From NCBI GenBank assembly GCA_963710135.1, contig CAVPYY010000003.1, forward strand, positions 186,001 to 250,000: a stretch of DNA of 64,000 bases. The letters run 5' to 3'. Position 1 is the stretch's first letter; each line of letters opens with the position of its first letter. The translations under genes were made by a program, and so were the position numbers. This document shows, in pieces, positions 1 through 8,824 of this stretch. Below the pieces are notes generated by a model, which worked only from the letters and a program-made list of their open reading frames with translations, was not told the origin of the DNA and did no database searches. This stretch comes from SG8-30 sp963710135. Lineage in GTDB: Bacteria > Pseudomonadota > Gammaproteobacteria > Steroidobacterales > Steroidobacteraceae.

Positions 1-686
1 ACCGGCGCTATGCCCGCCACCCGCGCCAGCCCGGGCCCGTCGAGAATCTCGATGCGTTCCCGGCCCGTTCTCACCAGTCCGTGCTCGGCGAAACTCCGCA
101 CGATGCGGCTGACTATCTCGCGGACACTGCCCAGCTCGTCGGCCAGCTGCTGATGCGTCGCGCGGACTTCCGGCCCACGGCGGATCAGCAAGGCGGCGAG
201 GCGCTGGTCGAGCCGCTGGAAAGCCACTGCCTCCACGGTCTGCATCAAGTCGGCGATCCGCTCCGAGAACAGGCGGAACACGTAGCGCCGGAATCCCTCG
301 CTGCTGGACAACAGCCGCTCGAAGGTGGGTCGCGGCAGCACGAACACGCTGCTGTCGCTCATCGCCACGCCGCGGGCGTCGTATTCCACGGATCCCAGCA
401 GGCAACTGCTGGAGAGTATGCAGCTGTCGCCGGCGTCGACGTGGTAGAGCTGGATCTCGCGGCCGTTGTCGGCAAGCTTGCTGACCCCGATGGAGCCCTC
501 CAGCACGAACGGGAATCCCGAGCAGGGCTGCGCTTCATCGAACATCACCGTGCCGGCCGGCACCCTGCGCAGGCTGCCCTCGGACACCAGGCGGTCCACT
601 TCGGCCGGCGCCAGATCGCGCAGCGCCGGATACTGGCGCAGCAGCTGCTCGCGCAATGCCAACTGCGCCGGGCTCAGCGCCGTCAT
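1..686 (-). CDS. Crp/Fnr family transcriptional regulator, partial (3' end off the left edge)
   Basis: Read on the minus strand from ATG at 686, this gives 228 codons with no stop before the window edge. The first ~120 residues have the pattern of a cyclic-nucleotide-type sensor barrel (LEGSIGVSKLADNGREIQLY). Residues ~165-205 hold a winged-helix DNA-binding region (HQQLADELGSVREIVSRIV), as in the Crp/Fnr superfamily. I see no N-terminal Cys cluster of the Fnr iron-sulfur kind. The start overlaps the stop of the upstream pyruvate carboxylase by ATGA, so the two are probably co-transcribed. The ligand and target genes cannot be told from sequence. The frame is intact, unlike that of its upstream neighbour. 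Confidence 0.8.
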   Translation of the reverse strand, partial: MTALSPAQLALREQLLRQYPALRDLAPAEVDRLVSEGSLRRVPAGTVMFDEAQPCSGFPFVLEGSIGVSKLADNGREIQLYHVDAGDSCILSSSCLLGSVEYDARGVAMSDSSVFVLPRPTFERLLSSSEGFRRYVFRLFSERIADLMQTVEAVAFQRLDQRLAALLIRRGPEVRATHQQLADELGSVREIVSRIVRSFAEHGLVRTGRERIEILDGPGLARVAGIAP

Positions 687-3600
687 GCGATCACGACCAG
701 CAGGTCCTTGGCGTCGACCTGCTGTCCGGGACGGGCGACGACCTCGATGACCTCGGCATCGCGGTCGGCGCGCACCGCCGCCTCCATCTTCATCGCCTCC
801 AGCGTCACCAGCACGTCGCCGCGCTCCACCTTCTGGCCCACCGCGACCGCGACCGTGGCGACGGTGCCGGGCATCGGCGCACCGACGTGGTTCGGGTTGT
901 CCGCGTCGGCCTTGCGCGCCGCCTCGTGCTTCGACGCCCTCGCTGCGGTCCGGAACCCGCACCGAACGCGGCTGGCCGTTCAGCTCGAAGAAAACGGTGC
1001 GCGTCCCGTCGTCGTGCAGGTCGCTGACGGTGACGAAGCGGACGATCAGGGTCTTGCCGCGCTCGATCTCGATGCTGATCTCGTCGCCCGCCTCCATGCC
1101 GTAGAAGAAGGTGTGGGTCGGCAGCACGCTGACATTGCCGAAGCTGTTGCGGTCGGCGAGGTAGTCAGCGAAGACCTTGGGGTACATCAGCGCCGAGGCG
1201 AACTCCGCGTCGCTGATCTCGCGCCCGCACTTCTCTTCGGTCTCGCGCCGGAGCGCCGCCAGGTCGGCCGGCGGCAGCACCTCGCCGGGACGGACGGTGA
1301 GCGGCTCACGGCCTTTCAGCACCTTCTTCTGCAGCGCCTGCGGAAAGCCGCCGTAGGGCTGGCCGATGTCGCCGTGGAAGAACTGCACCACCGACTCCGG
1401 GAAGGCGATCTCGATCTCCGGATCCTCCACCTGGGCACGGGTCAGGCCGCTGGTCACCATCATCAGCGCCATGTCGCCGACGACCTTGGACGACGGCGTC
1501 ACCTTGACGATGTCGCCGAACATGTCGTTCACCTCGGCGTAGGCGTGCGCCACCTCCGGCCAGCGGTGGGTCGTCGATGCCCAGCGAGCGCGCCTGCTCC
1601 CGCAGGTTGGTGTACTGGCCGCCCGGCATGCCGTGGACGTAGACCTCGGAGGCGCCCGCACGCAGGTCGCTCTCGAACGCGCGCGTACAGGCGCCGCACC
1701 TGCTCCCAGTAGGAAGAGAGCGTCCGGATCGCCGCCGGATCGAGCCCGGTGGCGCGCGGCCCATGGCGCAACGCCTCGACGATCGAGCCGAGGTTGGGCT
1801 GCGACGTGCCGCCGCTCATCGCGTCGAGCGCGCCGTCCACCGCGTCGCAGCCGGCCTCCACCGCCATCAGCACGCTGGCCGCGGCAATGCCGCTGGTGTC
1901 GTGGGTGTGGAAGTGGATCGGTATGCCGACCTCCTGCTTCAGCGCGCGCACGAGGTCGTAGGCCGCGCGCGGCTGGCACAGCCCCGCCATGTCCTTGATG
2001 CCGAGCACGTGCGCGCCGGCGCGCTCCAGCTCCTTCGCCAGTGTCGACGTAGTACTTGAGGTCGTACTTGGTCCGGCGCGGATCGCTGAGGTTGCCGGTG
2101 TAGCAGATGGCCGCTTCGCAGACCTTGCCGCTGTCGATCACGGCGTCCATCGCGACGCGCATGTTGTCGACCCAGTTGAGCGAGTCGAACACGCGGAAGA
2201 CGTCGATGCCCGCGCTGCGCCGCCTGCTGCACGAAGTAGCGCACCACGTTGTCCGGGTAGTTGGTGTAGCCGACCGCGTTCGCCGAGCGCAGCAGCATCT
2301 GCAGCAGCAGGTTCGGCATCGCCTCGCGGAAGGCGGCGAGCCGCTCCCACGGGCACTCCTTCAGGAAGCGCATCGCCACGTCGAAGGTCGCGCCGCCCCA
2401 GCACTCCACCGAGAACAGGTCGGGCAGCAGCCCGGCGTAGTACGGCGCGATGCGCTGCCATGTCGTGCGTGCGGAAGCGCGTGGCCAGCAGCGACTGGTG
2501 GGCGTCGCGCATCGTCGTGTCGGTGACCAGCACCTTCTCCTGCGCGAGCATCCAGTCGGCCAGCCCGCGCGGGCCACGCTCCTCGAGGATCTGGCGGCTG
2601 CCGGGCGGTGGCGGCGGCAGCGCATCTTCGGCAGGCGCGGCTCGGGCAGTGCGGCCCAGGCGGCGACGCCCGGTGACCTCCGGATTGCCGTTGACGATGA
2701 CGTCGCCGATGAAACCGCAGCAGCCGCGTGGCACGGTCGCGCCGCCGCGGCCACTGGAACAGCTCCGGCGTCTGGTCGATGAACTTGGTGGTGTAGCTGC
2801 CGTCGGCGAAGGCCGGATGCGTGACCACCTGATCCAGGAAACGCAGGTTCGTGGTGACGCCGCGCACCCGGAACTCCCACAGCGCGCGGTGCATGCGCGC
2901 GCTGCACTCCTCCGCGGTCGGCGCCCAGGCGGTGACCTTGACCAGCAGCGAATCGTAGTAGCGCGTGATGAACGCGCCGGCGTAGGCCGTGCCGGCATCG
3001 AGCCGCACGCCGAAACCCGCCGGGCTGCGATAGGCCGTGATCCGGCCGTAGTCCGGGATGAAGCCGTTCTCCGGATCCTCGGTCGTGACCCGGCACTGCA
3101 TGGCGTGACCGGAAATGCCGATCCGCTCCTGCTCCGGCACTCCGCTCGTCCACGGTGCCGATGCGTGCACCCTGCGCGATGCGGATCTGCGCCTTCACCA
3201 GGTCGACGCCGGTGACCATCTCGGTGACGGTGTGCTCGACCTGGATGCGCGGATTGACCTCGATGAAGTAGAACAGGCCGGTGTCGGCGTCCTGCAGGAA
3301 CTCGACCGTGCCGGCGTTCAGGTAGCTCGACAGCCCGGCCGATCTTCAAGGCGTGCGCGGTCAGCTGCCGCCGCTGTGCGTCGTCCAGGAAACCGGCCGG
3401 CGCGCGCTCGACGACCTTCTGGTTGCGCCGCTGCACCGTGCAGTCGCGCTCGAACAGGTGCACCAGGTTGCCGTGCTCGTCGCCGAGGATCTGCACCTCG
3501 ACGTGGCGCGCATGCCGGATCAGCTTCTCGAGGTAGACCTCGTCGTTGCCGAAGGCGGCCTTGGCCTCGCGCCGTGCCGCCGCCACCATTTCGGCGAGCT

Positions 3601-4140
3601 GGCCGGCGCTCTCGATCGACGCGCATGCCGCGGCCGCCGCCGCCCCAGCTCGCCTTGAGCATGACCGGATAGCCGACCTCTTCGGCCAGGCGCGCCGCAG
3701 CCTCGCATGTCCGTCGGCAGCGGCGGCGTGGCCGGCATCACGGGCACGCCGGCGGCAGTCGCGAGGTTGCGCGCCAGCACCTTGTTGCCGAGTCGGCGCA
3801 TGATCGCCGGCGTCGGGCCGATGAACAGGATGCCGGCGGTCGCGCAGGCCTCGGCGAAGTCCGGATTCTCGGACAGGAAGCCGTAGCCCGGGTGTATCGC
3901 ATCGGCGTGGGCCTCGCGCGCGACGCGCATGATGTCCTCGATGTCGAGGTAGGCCTCGACCGGCCCCTTGCCCTCGCCGACCAGGTAGGCCTCGTCCGCC
4001 TTGGTCCGGTGCAGCGAGAAGCGATCCTCCTGCGAGTAGATCGCAATGGTGCGGATGCGCAGCTCGGTCGCCGCGCGCATGACGCGGATGGCGATTTCGC
4101 CGCGATTGGCGACGAGCAGATGACGGACGGGTCGGATCAT
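683..4140 (-). pseudogene. pyc: Pyruvate carboxylase, full length but broken by many +1 frameshifts
   Basis: Pieces in all three minus frames, taken in order, spell one complete pyruvate carboxylase, the biotin enzyme that makes oxaloacetate from pyruvate and bicarbonate. The N-terminal biotin carboxylase starts LLVANRGEIAIRVMRAA at 4140 and includes KASWGGGGRGMR. The carboxyltransferase includes VTDTTMRDAHQSLLATR and VLGIKDMAGLCQP. The C-terminal biotinyl domain has LEAMKMEA with the biotin lysine near 800. The frame changes at least eleven times, at about 3713, 3627, 3338, 3147, 2714, 2458, 2212, 2046, 1690, 1566 and 943. Three further changes are likely between 2700 and 2580. Each is explained by one extra base. 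Removing fourteen bases leaves 1148 codons, the usual family size. No in-frame nonsense or missing domain is seen, so uncorrected sequence error is as likely as true decay. Confidence 0.85.
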
Positions 4141-4235
4141 GTTGAGCAGCGGCAGCGGTAAACCGTGATAATACCGGCCCGGGAGCGGCCCCGCACGCGC
4201 TGGCGGCCGCTGCCGAAACTCCGGAGAGCAGTCCG

Positions 4236-5225
4236 ATGTTCAGGCCCTTGCTGTCTCGATTGGTTCTGGTATTCGCGGTGGCCGGCGCGCCGGCCTTCGC
4301 CGAAGGAGATACACCCATGATCTCGATCGCCATCCATGGCGGCGCCGGCGTCATCACTCGCGCTTCCATGAGCGCGACCGACGAAAAGGCCTACCGTGCA
4401 GGACTCGAGGAGGCGCTCGATGTCGGCTACGCGGTCCTCGAAGCAGGCGGCACCAGTCTCGACGCTGTGGCTGCGGCCGTGCGCATTCTCGAGGATTCGC
4501 CACTGTTCAATGCGGGTCGCGGCGCGGTATTCAGCCACGAGGGCATCAACGAGCTCGACGCATCGATCATGGATGGCCAGACGCTCAAGGCGGGGGCGGT
4601 CGCCGGCGTGCGGCACATCAGGAATCCCATCGATCTGGCCCGGCGCGTGATGGACAACTCGCCGCACGTGATGCTTACCGGCGCCGGCGCCGAGGACTTC
4701 GCGCTGGAGCAGGGCATGACGCTCACGCCCAAGTCCTGGTTCCAGACCGAGCGGCGCTGGCAGCAGCTCGAGAAGGCCCGCAGCGGCGACCGCTACAGCG
4801 CCGCGGAAATCGGCTACTTCGGCACCGTCGGCGCCGTGGCCGTTGACAGCCACGGCAATCTCGCGGCGGCCACCTCGACCGGCGGCATGACCAACAAGCG
4901 CTGGGGGCGCGTCGGTGACTCACCCATCATCGGCGCCGGCACCTGGGCCGACAACGCCTCCTGCGCCGTATCTGCGACCGGCAGCGGCGAGTACTTCATG
5001 CGCGCCGTAGTCGGCCACGAGATCGGCGCGCTCATGAAGTACCGGGGTCTGTCGGTCCGCGACGCGGCGCGCGAGGTCGTGCACGGCACCCTGAAGACGA
5101 TGGGCGGCGACGGCGGCGTGATCGCGGTCGACCGCGAGGGCAACATCGCGCTCGAGTTCAACACCGAGGGAATGTTCCGCGGCGCGCGCGACTCGCAGGG
5201 CCGGCGCGAGGTCGCGATCTACTAG
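4236..5225 (+). CDS. Isoaspartyl peptidase/L-asparaginase, exported (Ntn hydrolase)
   Basis: The 329-residue protein belongs to the plant-type asparaginase/isoaspartyl aminopeptidase family, which cleaves beta-aspartyl dipeptides and asparagine. Residues 1-22 form a signal peptide (LVLVFAVAGAPAFA), so it probably acts in the periplasm. The mature part begins ISIAIHGGAGVITRASMS. Thr197 in YFGTVGAVAVD is the expected nucleophile, exposed by self-cleavage of the precursor into two chains. The downstream TSTGGMTNKRWGRVGDSPI is the usual substrate-pocket segment. An RBS-like GGAGAGC precedes the ATG. It converges on the phosphatase gene at 5255 across a short hairpin. Confidence 0.88.
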   Translation: MFRPLLSRLVLVFAVAGAPAFAEGDTPMISIAIHGGAGVITRASMSATDEKAYRAGLEEALDVGYAVLEAGGTSLDAVAAAVRILEDSPLFNAGRGAVFSHEGINELDASIMDGQTLKAGAVAGVRHIRNPIDLARRVMDNSPHVMLTGAGAEDFALEQGMTLTPKSWFQTERRWQQLEKARSGDRYSAAEIGYFGTVGAVAVDSHGNLAAATSTGGMTNKRWGRVGDSPIIGAGTWADNASCAVSATGSGEYFMRAVVGHEIGALMKYRGLSVRDAAREVVHGTLKTMGGDGGVIAVDREGNIALEFNTEGMFRGARDSQGRREVAIY

Positions 5226-5253
5226 GAGGGGTCAGACGCCACTCTGTCCCCTC
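5225..5253. repeat. REP-like hairpin GGGGTCAGA-CGCCAC-TCTGTCCCC
   Basis: GAGGGGTCAGA at 5226 pairs with TCTGTCCCCTC ending at 5253 across the hexaloop CGCCAC. The 11-bp stem has one T-T mismatch. It fills the gap between two convergent stop codons (5225 and 5255). The same GGAGGGGTCAGACGCCACT start forms the ends of the larger element at 31245-31388. A terminator-like or REP-like role is likely. Confidence 0.6.
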
Positions 5254-5254
5254 T

Positions 5255-6025
5255 TCAGCCGTAACGCAGGCTCTGCAACAGCTCTTGGTGCAGCCGCCCG
5301 TTGCTGGCCAGCACGGTCGTCGTGTCGAGCCCGACCGGAGCGCCCGCGAGGTCGGTGAAGCGCCCGCCGGCTTCCTCGATGATCACCACCAGCGCCGCGA
5401 TGTCGAGGATGTTCACGTCCGACTCGAGCACGGCGTCGATCTTGCCGGCCGCCAGCAGGTGGTAGTGCAGGAAATCGCCGTAGCCGCGGATCCGGCCCAG
5501 CCGGGCCACCAGCTTGCCATAGCGCTCCCAGGCCGCGCTCTGCGCCAGGGTCTTCAGGTTGCCCGAGGACAGCACCGCGGCGCCGATGTCGTCGATGTCG
5601 CTGACCGCGAGTCGCGTGCCGTCGAGCCAGGCGCCTTGCCCGCGTTCCGCCCAGGCCAGCTCGCCCCAGGCCGGCGCGCAGGACACGCCGAGCAGCAGCT
5701 GGCCATGGCGCATCAGCGCGATCTGGGTCGAGAACACCGGGTTCTCGCGTACGAACGACTTGGTCCCGTCGATTGGATCGACCAGCCACAGGTACTCCGC
5801 GTCCATGGCGCTCGCGCCGGTCTCCTCGCCATAGAAACCATGGCCCGGAAAGCGCTGCTCCAGCAGGCCGCGGATGACCCGCTCGGCCTGGACATCGGCC
5901 TCGGTGACCGGCGACTTGTCGGCCTTGACCTTCACGGTCAGGTTGCGCCGGTACAGGCCCATGATCACCTCGCGGGCGGCGGCGGCGGCCTCGAGCGCGG
6001 CGGACAGGAACTCGGAATGCGGCAT
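5255..6025 (-). CDS. Histidinol-phosphatase-like inositol monophosphatase family protein
   Basis: The 256-residue protein has the IMPase-fold metal motifs GEETG (near residue 74) and LVDPIDGTKSFV (near residue 90). The LDIAALVVIIEEAGG segment near residue 215 carries the third metal aspartate. The DPIDGTKSF form and the size resemble the HisN-type histidinol-phosphate phosphatases of histidine biosynthesis more than SuhB. Substrate choice among such enzymes cannot be read safely from sequence, so no symbol is given. I start at ATG 6025 (MPHSEFLSAALEAA). The frame stays open far upstream, but that part lies across the riboswitch and btuB and is not coding. Confidence 0.8.
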   Translation of the reverse strand: MPHSEFLSAALEAAAAAREVIMGLYRRNLTVKVKADKSPVTEADVQAERVIRGLLEQRFPGHGFYGEETGASAMDAEYLWLVDPIDGTKSFVRENPVFSTQIALMRHGQLLLGVSCAPAWGELAWAERGQGAWLDGTRLAVSDIDDIGAAVLSSGNLKTLAQSAAWERYGKLVARLGRIRGYGDFLHYHLLAAGKIDAVLESDVNILDIAALVVIIEEAGGRFTDLAGAPVGLDTTTVLASNGRLHQELLQSLRYG

Positions 6026-6128
6026 GAACGGGGCCCGTAGCGAGGAATACCGCAGCGTGCTGCCGGCCTGAGGCCGCGTCAACACTTCCGCTTGACCAGC
6101 CGGTGTCCAGTACCTACATTGCGAGCCA

Positions 6129-6330
6129 CGACAGGTGACCCGGAGGCGATTCCGGGAGAAACGGGAAGCCGGTGAGCGACGCGTCGCGAATCCGGCACTG
6201 CCCCCGCAACGGTAATCGGCGCAAGCCGCATCACGCAGGTAAGTCCTGCCAGCCACTGCCGGCCCAGCCGGCGGGAAGGCGATGCGGTCGGCCCACTGGG
6301 CCAGCCGAGAGTCCGGAGACCGGCCTGTCG
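6129..6330 (+). promoter_or_regulatory. Cobalamin (B12) riboswitch aptamer
   Basis: The aptamer is closed by a perfect 7-bp P1 stem, CGACAGG at 6129-6135 with CCTGTCG at 6324-6330. Between these arms lie the signature blocks in family order: GGGAAGCCGGTG near 6163, AATCCGGCACTGCCCCCGC near 6195, GCCACTG near 6250, GGGAAGG near 6272, and the B12 box GCCGAGAGTCCGGAGACC at 6304-6321. Riboswitches of this class bind adenosylcobalamin and shut off B12 uptake genes. Its place directly upstream of btuB fits. Confidence 0.95.
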
Positions 6331-6384
6331 TTTGTGCCGTGTCGCGGTGGGCGACCGAGGCCGCCCCGGCACCTTGCCGTGCGA

Positions 6385-6454
6385 CGACCTCCCGCTCCCC
6401 CAGACCCGGCGTGTGGTGGCGACCCCTGCGGGAGTGCAGGGGCATGGGAGGTCG
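6385..6454 (+). promoter_or_regulatory. Riboswitch expression platform hiding the btuB Shine-Dalgarno site
   Basis: CGACCTCCC at 6385-6393 is an exact reverse complement of GGGAGGTCG at 6446-6454, which holds the btuB ribosome-binding site just before the TTG start at 6458. A small CCCCTGC/GCAGGGG hairpin (6423-6442) sits inside the loop. This 9-bp pairing would block translation. The link to ligand binding is inferred. Confidence 0.6.
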
Positions 6455-6457
6455 ATC

Positions 6458-8251
6458 TTGAACAACCGAGTCCTGCTTGCCGCGGTGGCAGCCTGCCTGG
6501 CCGCGCCCGCTGCCGTGGCCGACAGCATCGAACCCGTGATCGTCACGGCGACGCGAACCGCGAACGCGCCTGGCGACGTGCTCGCCTCGGCGGAAGTCAT
6601 CGAACGCGACGTGCTCGAGCGCTTTCCGGGCGCCGATGTCGCCGAGGTGCTGCGTTTCGAGACCGGCGTGGAGTTGGCGCGCACCGGCGGCCCCGGCCAG
6701 CAGAGCTCGCTGTTCCTGCGCGGCACGGAGTCGAATCACGTGCTGGTGCTGCTCGACGGCGTGCGCATCAACCCGGCGACCATCGGCAGCGCCGCCATCC
6801 AGAACATCCCGACGGAGATCGTCGAGCGGGTCGAGATCGTCAAGGGCCCGCGCTCGACGCTGTACGGCTCCGATGCGATAGGCGGCGTGATCAACGTCAT
6901 CACCCGCCAGCCCGCGGAGTCCGGTATTGCACTGCAGGCCGGTGCCGGCAGCTACGGCACGACCAGCGGCGCGCTGAATGCCGCGCACAACGGCGACTCG
7001 CTCGACTCCGCGCTGAACCTCTCCTGGCTGGAAAGCGACGGCTTCCCGACCCGCGTCGGCGACGCGGTGGATCGCGGCTACCGCAACCTCTCGGCGAGTG
7101 GCTCCGTGCGCGGCGAAATCGGTCCGGTGGCGCTCGCCGCCCGCGCCTGGCACGCCGAGGGCACCTCCGAGTACTCGGATTTCTTCGTCACGCCGGTGGA
7201 CCAGGACTTCCAGAACTCCGCGGCCGCACTGGAAGCCACCGGCTCCCCGCTCGCGGGATGGCGGACCCGGGCCACGCTCGGGCTGGCGCTCGACCGGATC
7301 CGCCAGAACCAGTCGCCGGACTTCCTGCGCACGCGGCGCTGGCAGCTCGACTGGCAGAACGACCTGGAAGTCGGCGAGCGGCACCTGCTCACCGCCGGCG
7401 CTCTGCTGCAGTCCGAGAGCGCGAGCTCCGAGTCCTTCGGGCTCGGCTTCGACGAGTCCACCCGGCTCAACCTGTTCTACCTGCAGGACCAGATCGATCT
7501 GGGCCGTCACCGCCTGTTGCTCGCCGCCGGCTATACCGACCATGAGACCTTCGGCGGCAAGGCCACCTGGAACGCGGAGTGGGGCGTGAACCTGGGCGCT
7601 TCAACGGTGCTGTCGGTGGCGGCCGGCACGGCATTCCGCGCGCCGGACGCCACGGATCGCTTCGGCTTCGGCGGCAATCGCGACCTCGCGCCGGAGACGT
7701 CGCAGAGCATCGAAGTGTCGCTGCGCCAGCGCGTCGGCCGGGCGCAGGAGATCCGCCTGACCGCTTTCAGGAACGACATCGACGACCTCATCCAGTACGT
7801 CGTCACGGATCCCGTCACGTTCGCCGGCGAGAACCGCAACGTCGAGCGTGCGCGCATCGAGGGAATCGAGGCGAGCTGGTCCTACACGGGGGAGTTGTGG
7901 CGAGCCCGCGCCGGCCTGACGCTGCAGGATCCCCGTGATCTCGGCAACGACTCGCGGCTGCTGCGGCGGGCGCGCGAGAACCTGACGCTGGCGATCTCGC
8001 GCAGCATCGGGCCGCACGAGATCAGCATCGATGCGCTGGCCGCGGGAGAGCGGCTGGACTTCGGCTTCCCGGAACCGGTGCGCATGGACGGCTACGTGGT
8101 CGCCGGCGTGTCGGCGCGCTTCGCGCTGGCGCGGGACTGGACCCTGATCACGCGTGTCGAGAACCTCTTCGACGAGGACTACGAGCTCGCGCGGGGCTTC
8201 AACACCATGGACCGCAGCGCGTTTGTCACGCTGCGCCACGAATTCCGCTGA
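6458..8251 (+). CDS. btuB: TonB-dependent vitamin B12 receptor BtuB
   Basis: The protein has 597 residues from a TTG start with GGAGG 7 bases upstream. An earlier in-frame start would lie inside the riboswitch platform. Residues 1-21 are a signal peptide (LLAAVAACLAAPAAVA). The TonB box follows as EPVIVTATRT. The plug domain runs to about residue 130 (FLRGTESNHVLVLLDGVRI, IVKGPRSTLYGSDAIGGVI), and the rest is a 22-strand outer-membrane barrel. BtuB carries cobalamin across the outer membrane with energy from TonB-ExbBD. Regulation is by the riboswitch just upstream. The gene is followed within 11 bases by a cobalamin adenosyltransferase, so both are probably on one riboswitch-controlled transcript. 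Confidence 0.93.
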   Translation: MNNRVLLAAVAACLAAPAAVADSIEPVIVTATRTANAPGDVLASAEVIERDVLERFPGADVAEVLRFETGVELARTGGPGQQSSLFLRGTESNHVLVLLDGVRINPATIGSAAIQNIPTEIVERVEIVKGPRSTLYGSDAIGGVINVITRQPAESGIALQAGAGSYGTTSGALNAAHNGDSLDSALNLSWLESDGFPTRVGDAVDRGYRNLSASGSVRGEIGPVALAARAWHAEGTSEYSDFFVTPVDQDFQNSAAALEATGSPLAGWRTRATLGLALDRIRQNQSPDFLRTRRWQLDWQNDLEVGERHLLTAGALLQSESASSESFGLGFDESTRLNLFYLQDQIDLGRHRLLLAAGYTDHETFGGKATWNAEWGVNLGASTVLSVAAGTAFRAPDATDRFGFGGNRDLAPETSQSIEVSLRQRVGRAQEIRLTAFRNDIDDLIQYVVTDPVTFAGENRNVERARIEGIEASWSYTGELWRARAGLTLQDPRDLGNDSRLLRRARENLTLAISRSIGPHEISIDALAAGERLDFGFPEPVRMDGYVVAGVSARFALARDWTLITRVENLFDEDYELARGFNTMDRSAFVTLRHEFR

Positions 8252-8261
8252 GGGTCCAACG

Positions 8262-8819
8262 ATGGGTAACCGGCTCTCGAAGATCTATACGCGCACCGGC
8301 GACGATGGCACCACCGGCCTCGGCGATGGCGCTCGAGTGCCCAAGGATGACGCCCGGGTGGAAGCCTACGGCACGGTGGACGAGTGCAACAGCGCCGTCG
8401 GCATGATCCTGGCGGTGCCGGGCGTCCCGGACGACGTGCGCGCCATCCTCACCCACGTGCAGCACGACCTGTTCGATCTCGGCGGCGAGTGGTGCATTCC
8501 CGGTCATCGCGCGATCACCGCCGCCCACATCGCCCGGCTCGAGGAAGCGCTGGACGCGCACAACGACAGGCTCCCGGCCTTGAAGGAGTTCATCCTGCCC
8601 GGCGGCGGTCCGGCGGCCGCGGCCTGCCATCTCGCCCGCACCATTGCGCGGCGCGCGGAGCGGCGCGGCTGGACGCTCGCCCGCACGGAGACGGTGGCGG
8701 TCGAGCCACTGCGCTACCTCAACCGTCTGTCAGACCTGCTGTTCGTGCTGGCGCGGGTGCTGGCGCGACACGAGTCCGGGCAGGAAGTGCTGTGGCGCCG
8801 CGATCGCGGCGCGGGCTGA
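8262..8819 (+). CDS. Cob(I)alamin adenosyltransferase, PduO type
   Basis: This 185-residue enzyme transfers the adenosyl group of ATP to cob(I)alamin, making coenzyme B12. Family marks are the N-terminal ATP loop (YTRTGDDGTTGLGDG), the VDECNSAVG segment near residue 45, and the C-terminal RYLNRLSDLLFVLAR. It starts 10 bases after btuB and likely shares its riboswitch-led transcript. It links B12 uptake to the B12-dependent ribonucleotide reductase at 46043-48190. It converges on the MFS gene with only 5 bases between the stops. Confidence 0.9.
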   Translation: MGNRLSKIYTRTGDDGTTGLGDGARVPKDDARVEAYGTVDECNSAVGMILAVPGVPDDVRAILTHVQHDLFDLGGEWCIPGHRAITAAHIARLEEALDAHNDRLPALKEFILPGGGPAAAACHLARTIARRAERRGWTLARTETVAVEPLRYLNRLSDLLFVLARVLARHESGQEVLWRRDRGAG

Positions 8820-8824
8820 ACGCC

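Noticed and set aside
81..1712. Long plus-strand frame of 543 codons
   Set aside because: It is antisense to the Crp/Fnr gene and the carboxylase; its protein is Arg/Ala/His-rich shadow sequence with no recognisable domain.
683..4140. Programmed +1 frameshifting as an explanation for the carboxylase
   Set aside because: The shift sites share no common slippery codon or stop context, and eleven or more such sites in one bacterial gene has no precedent I know.
6026..7543. Upstream extension of the phosphatase frame
   Set aside because: It runs antisense through the riboswitch and btuB; the phosphatase family starts at 6025.
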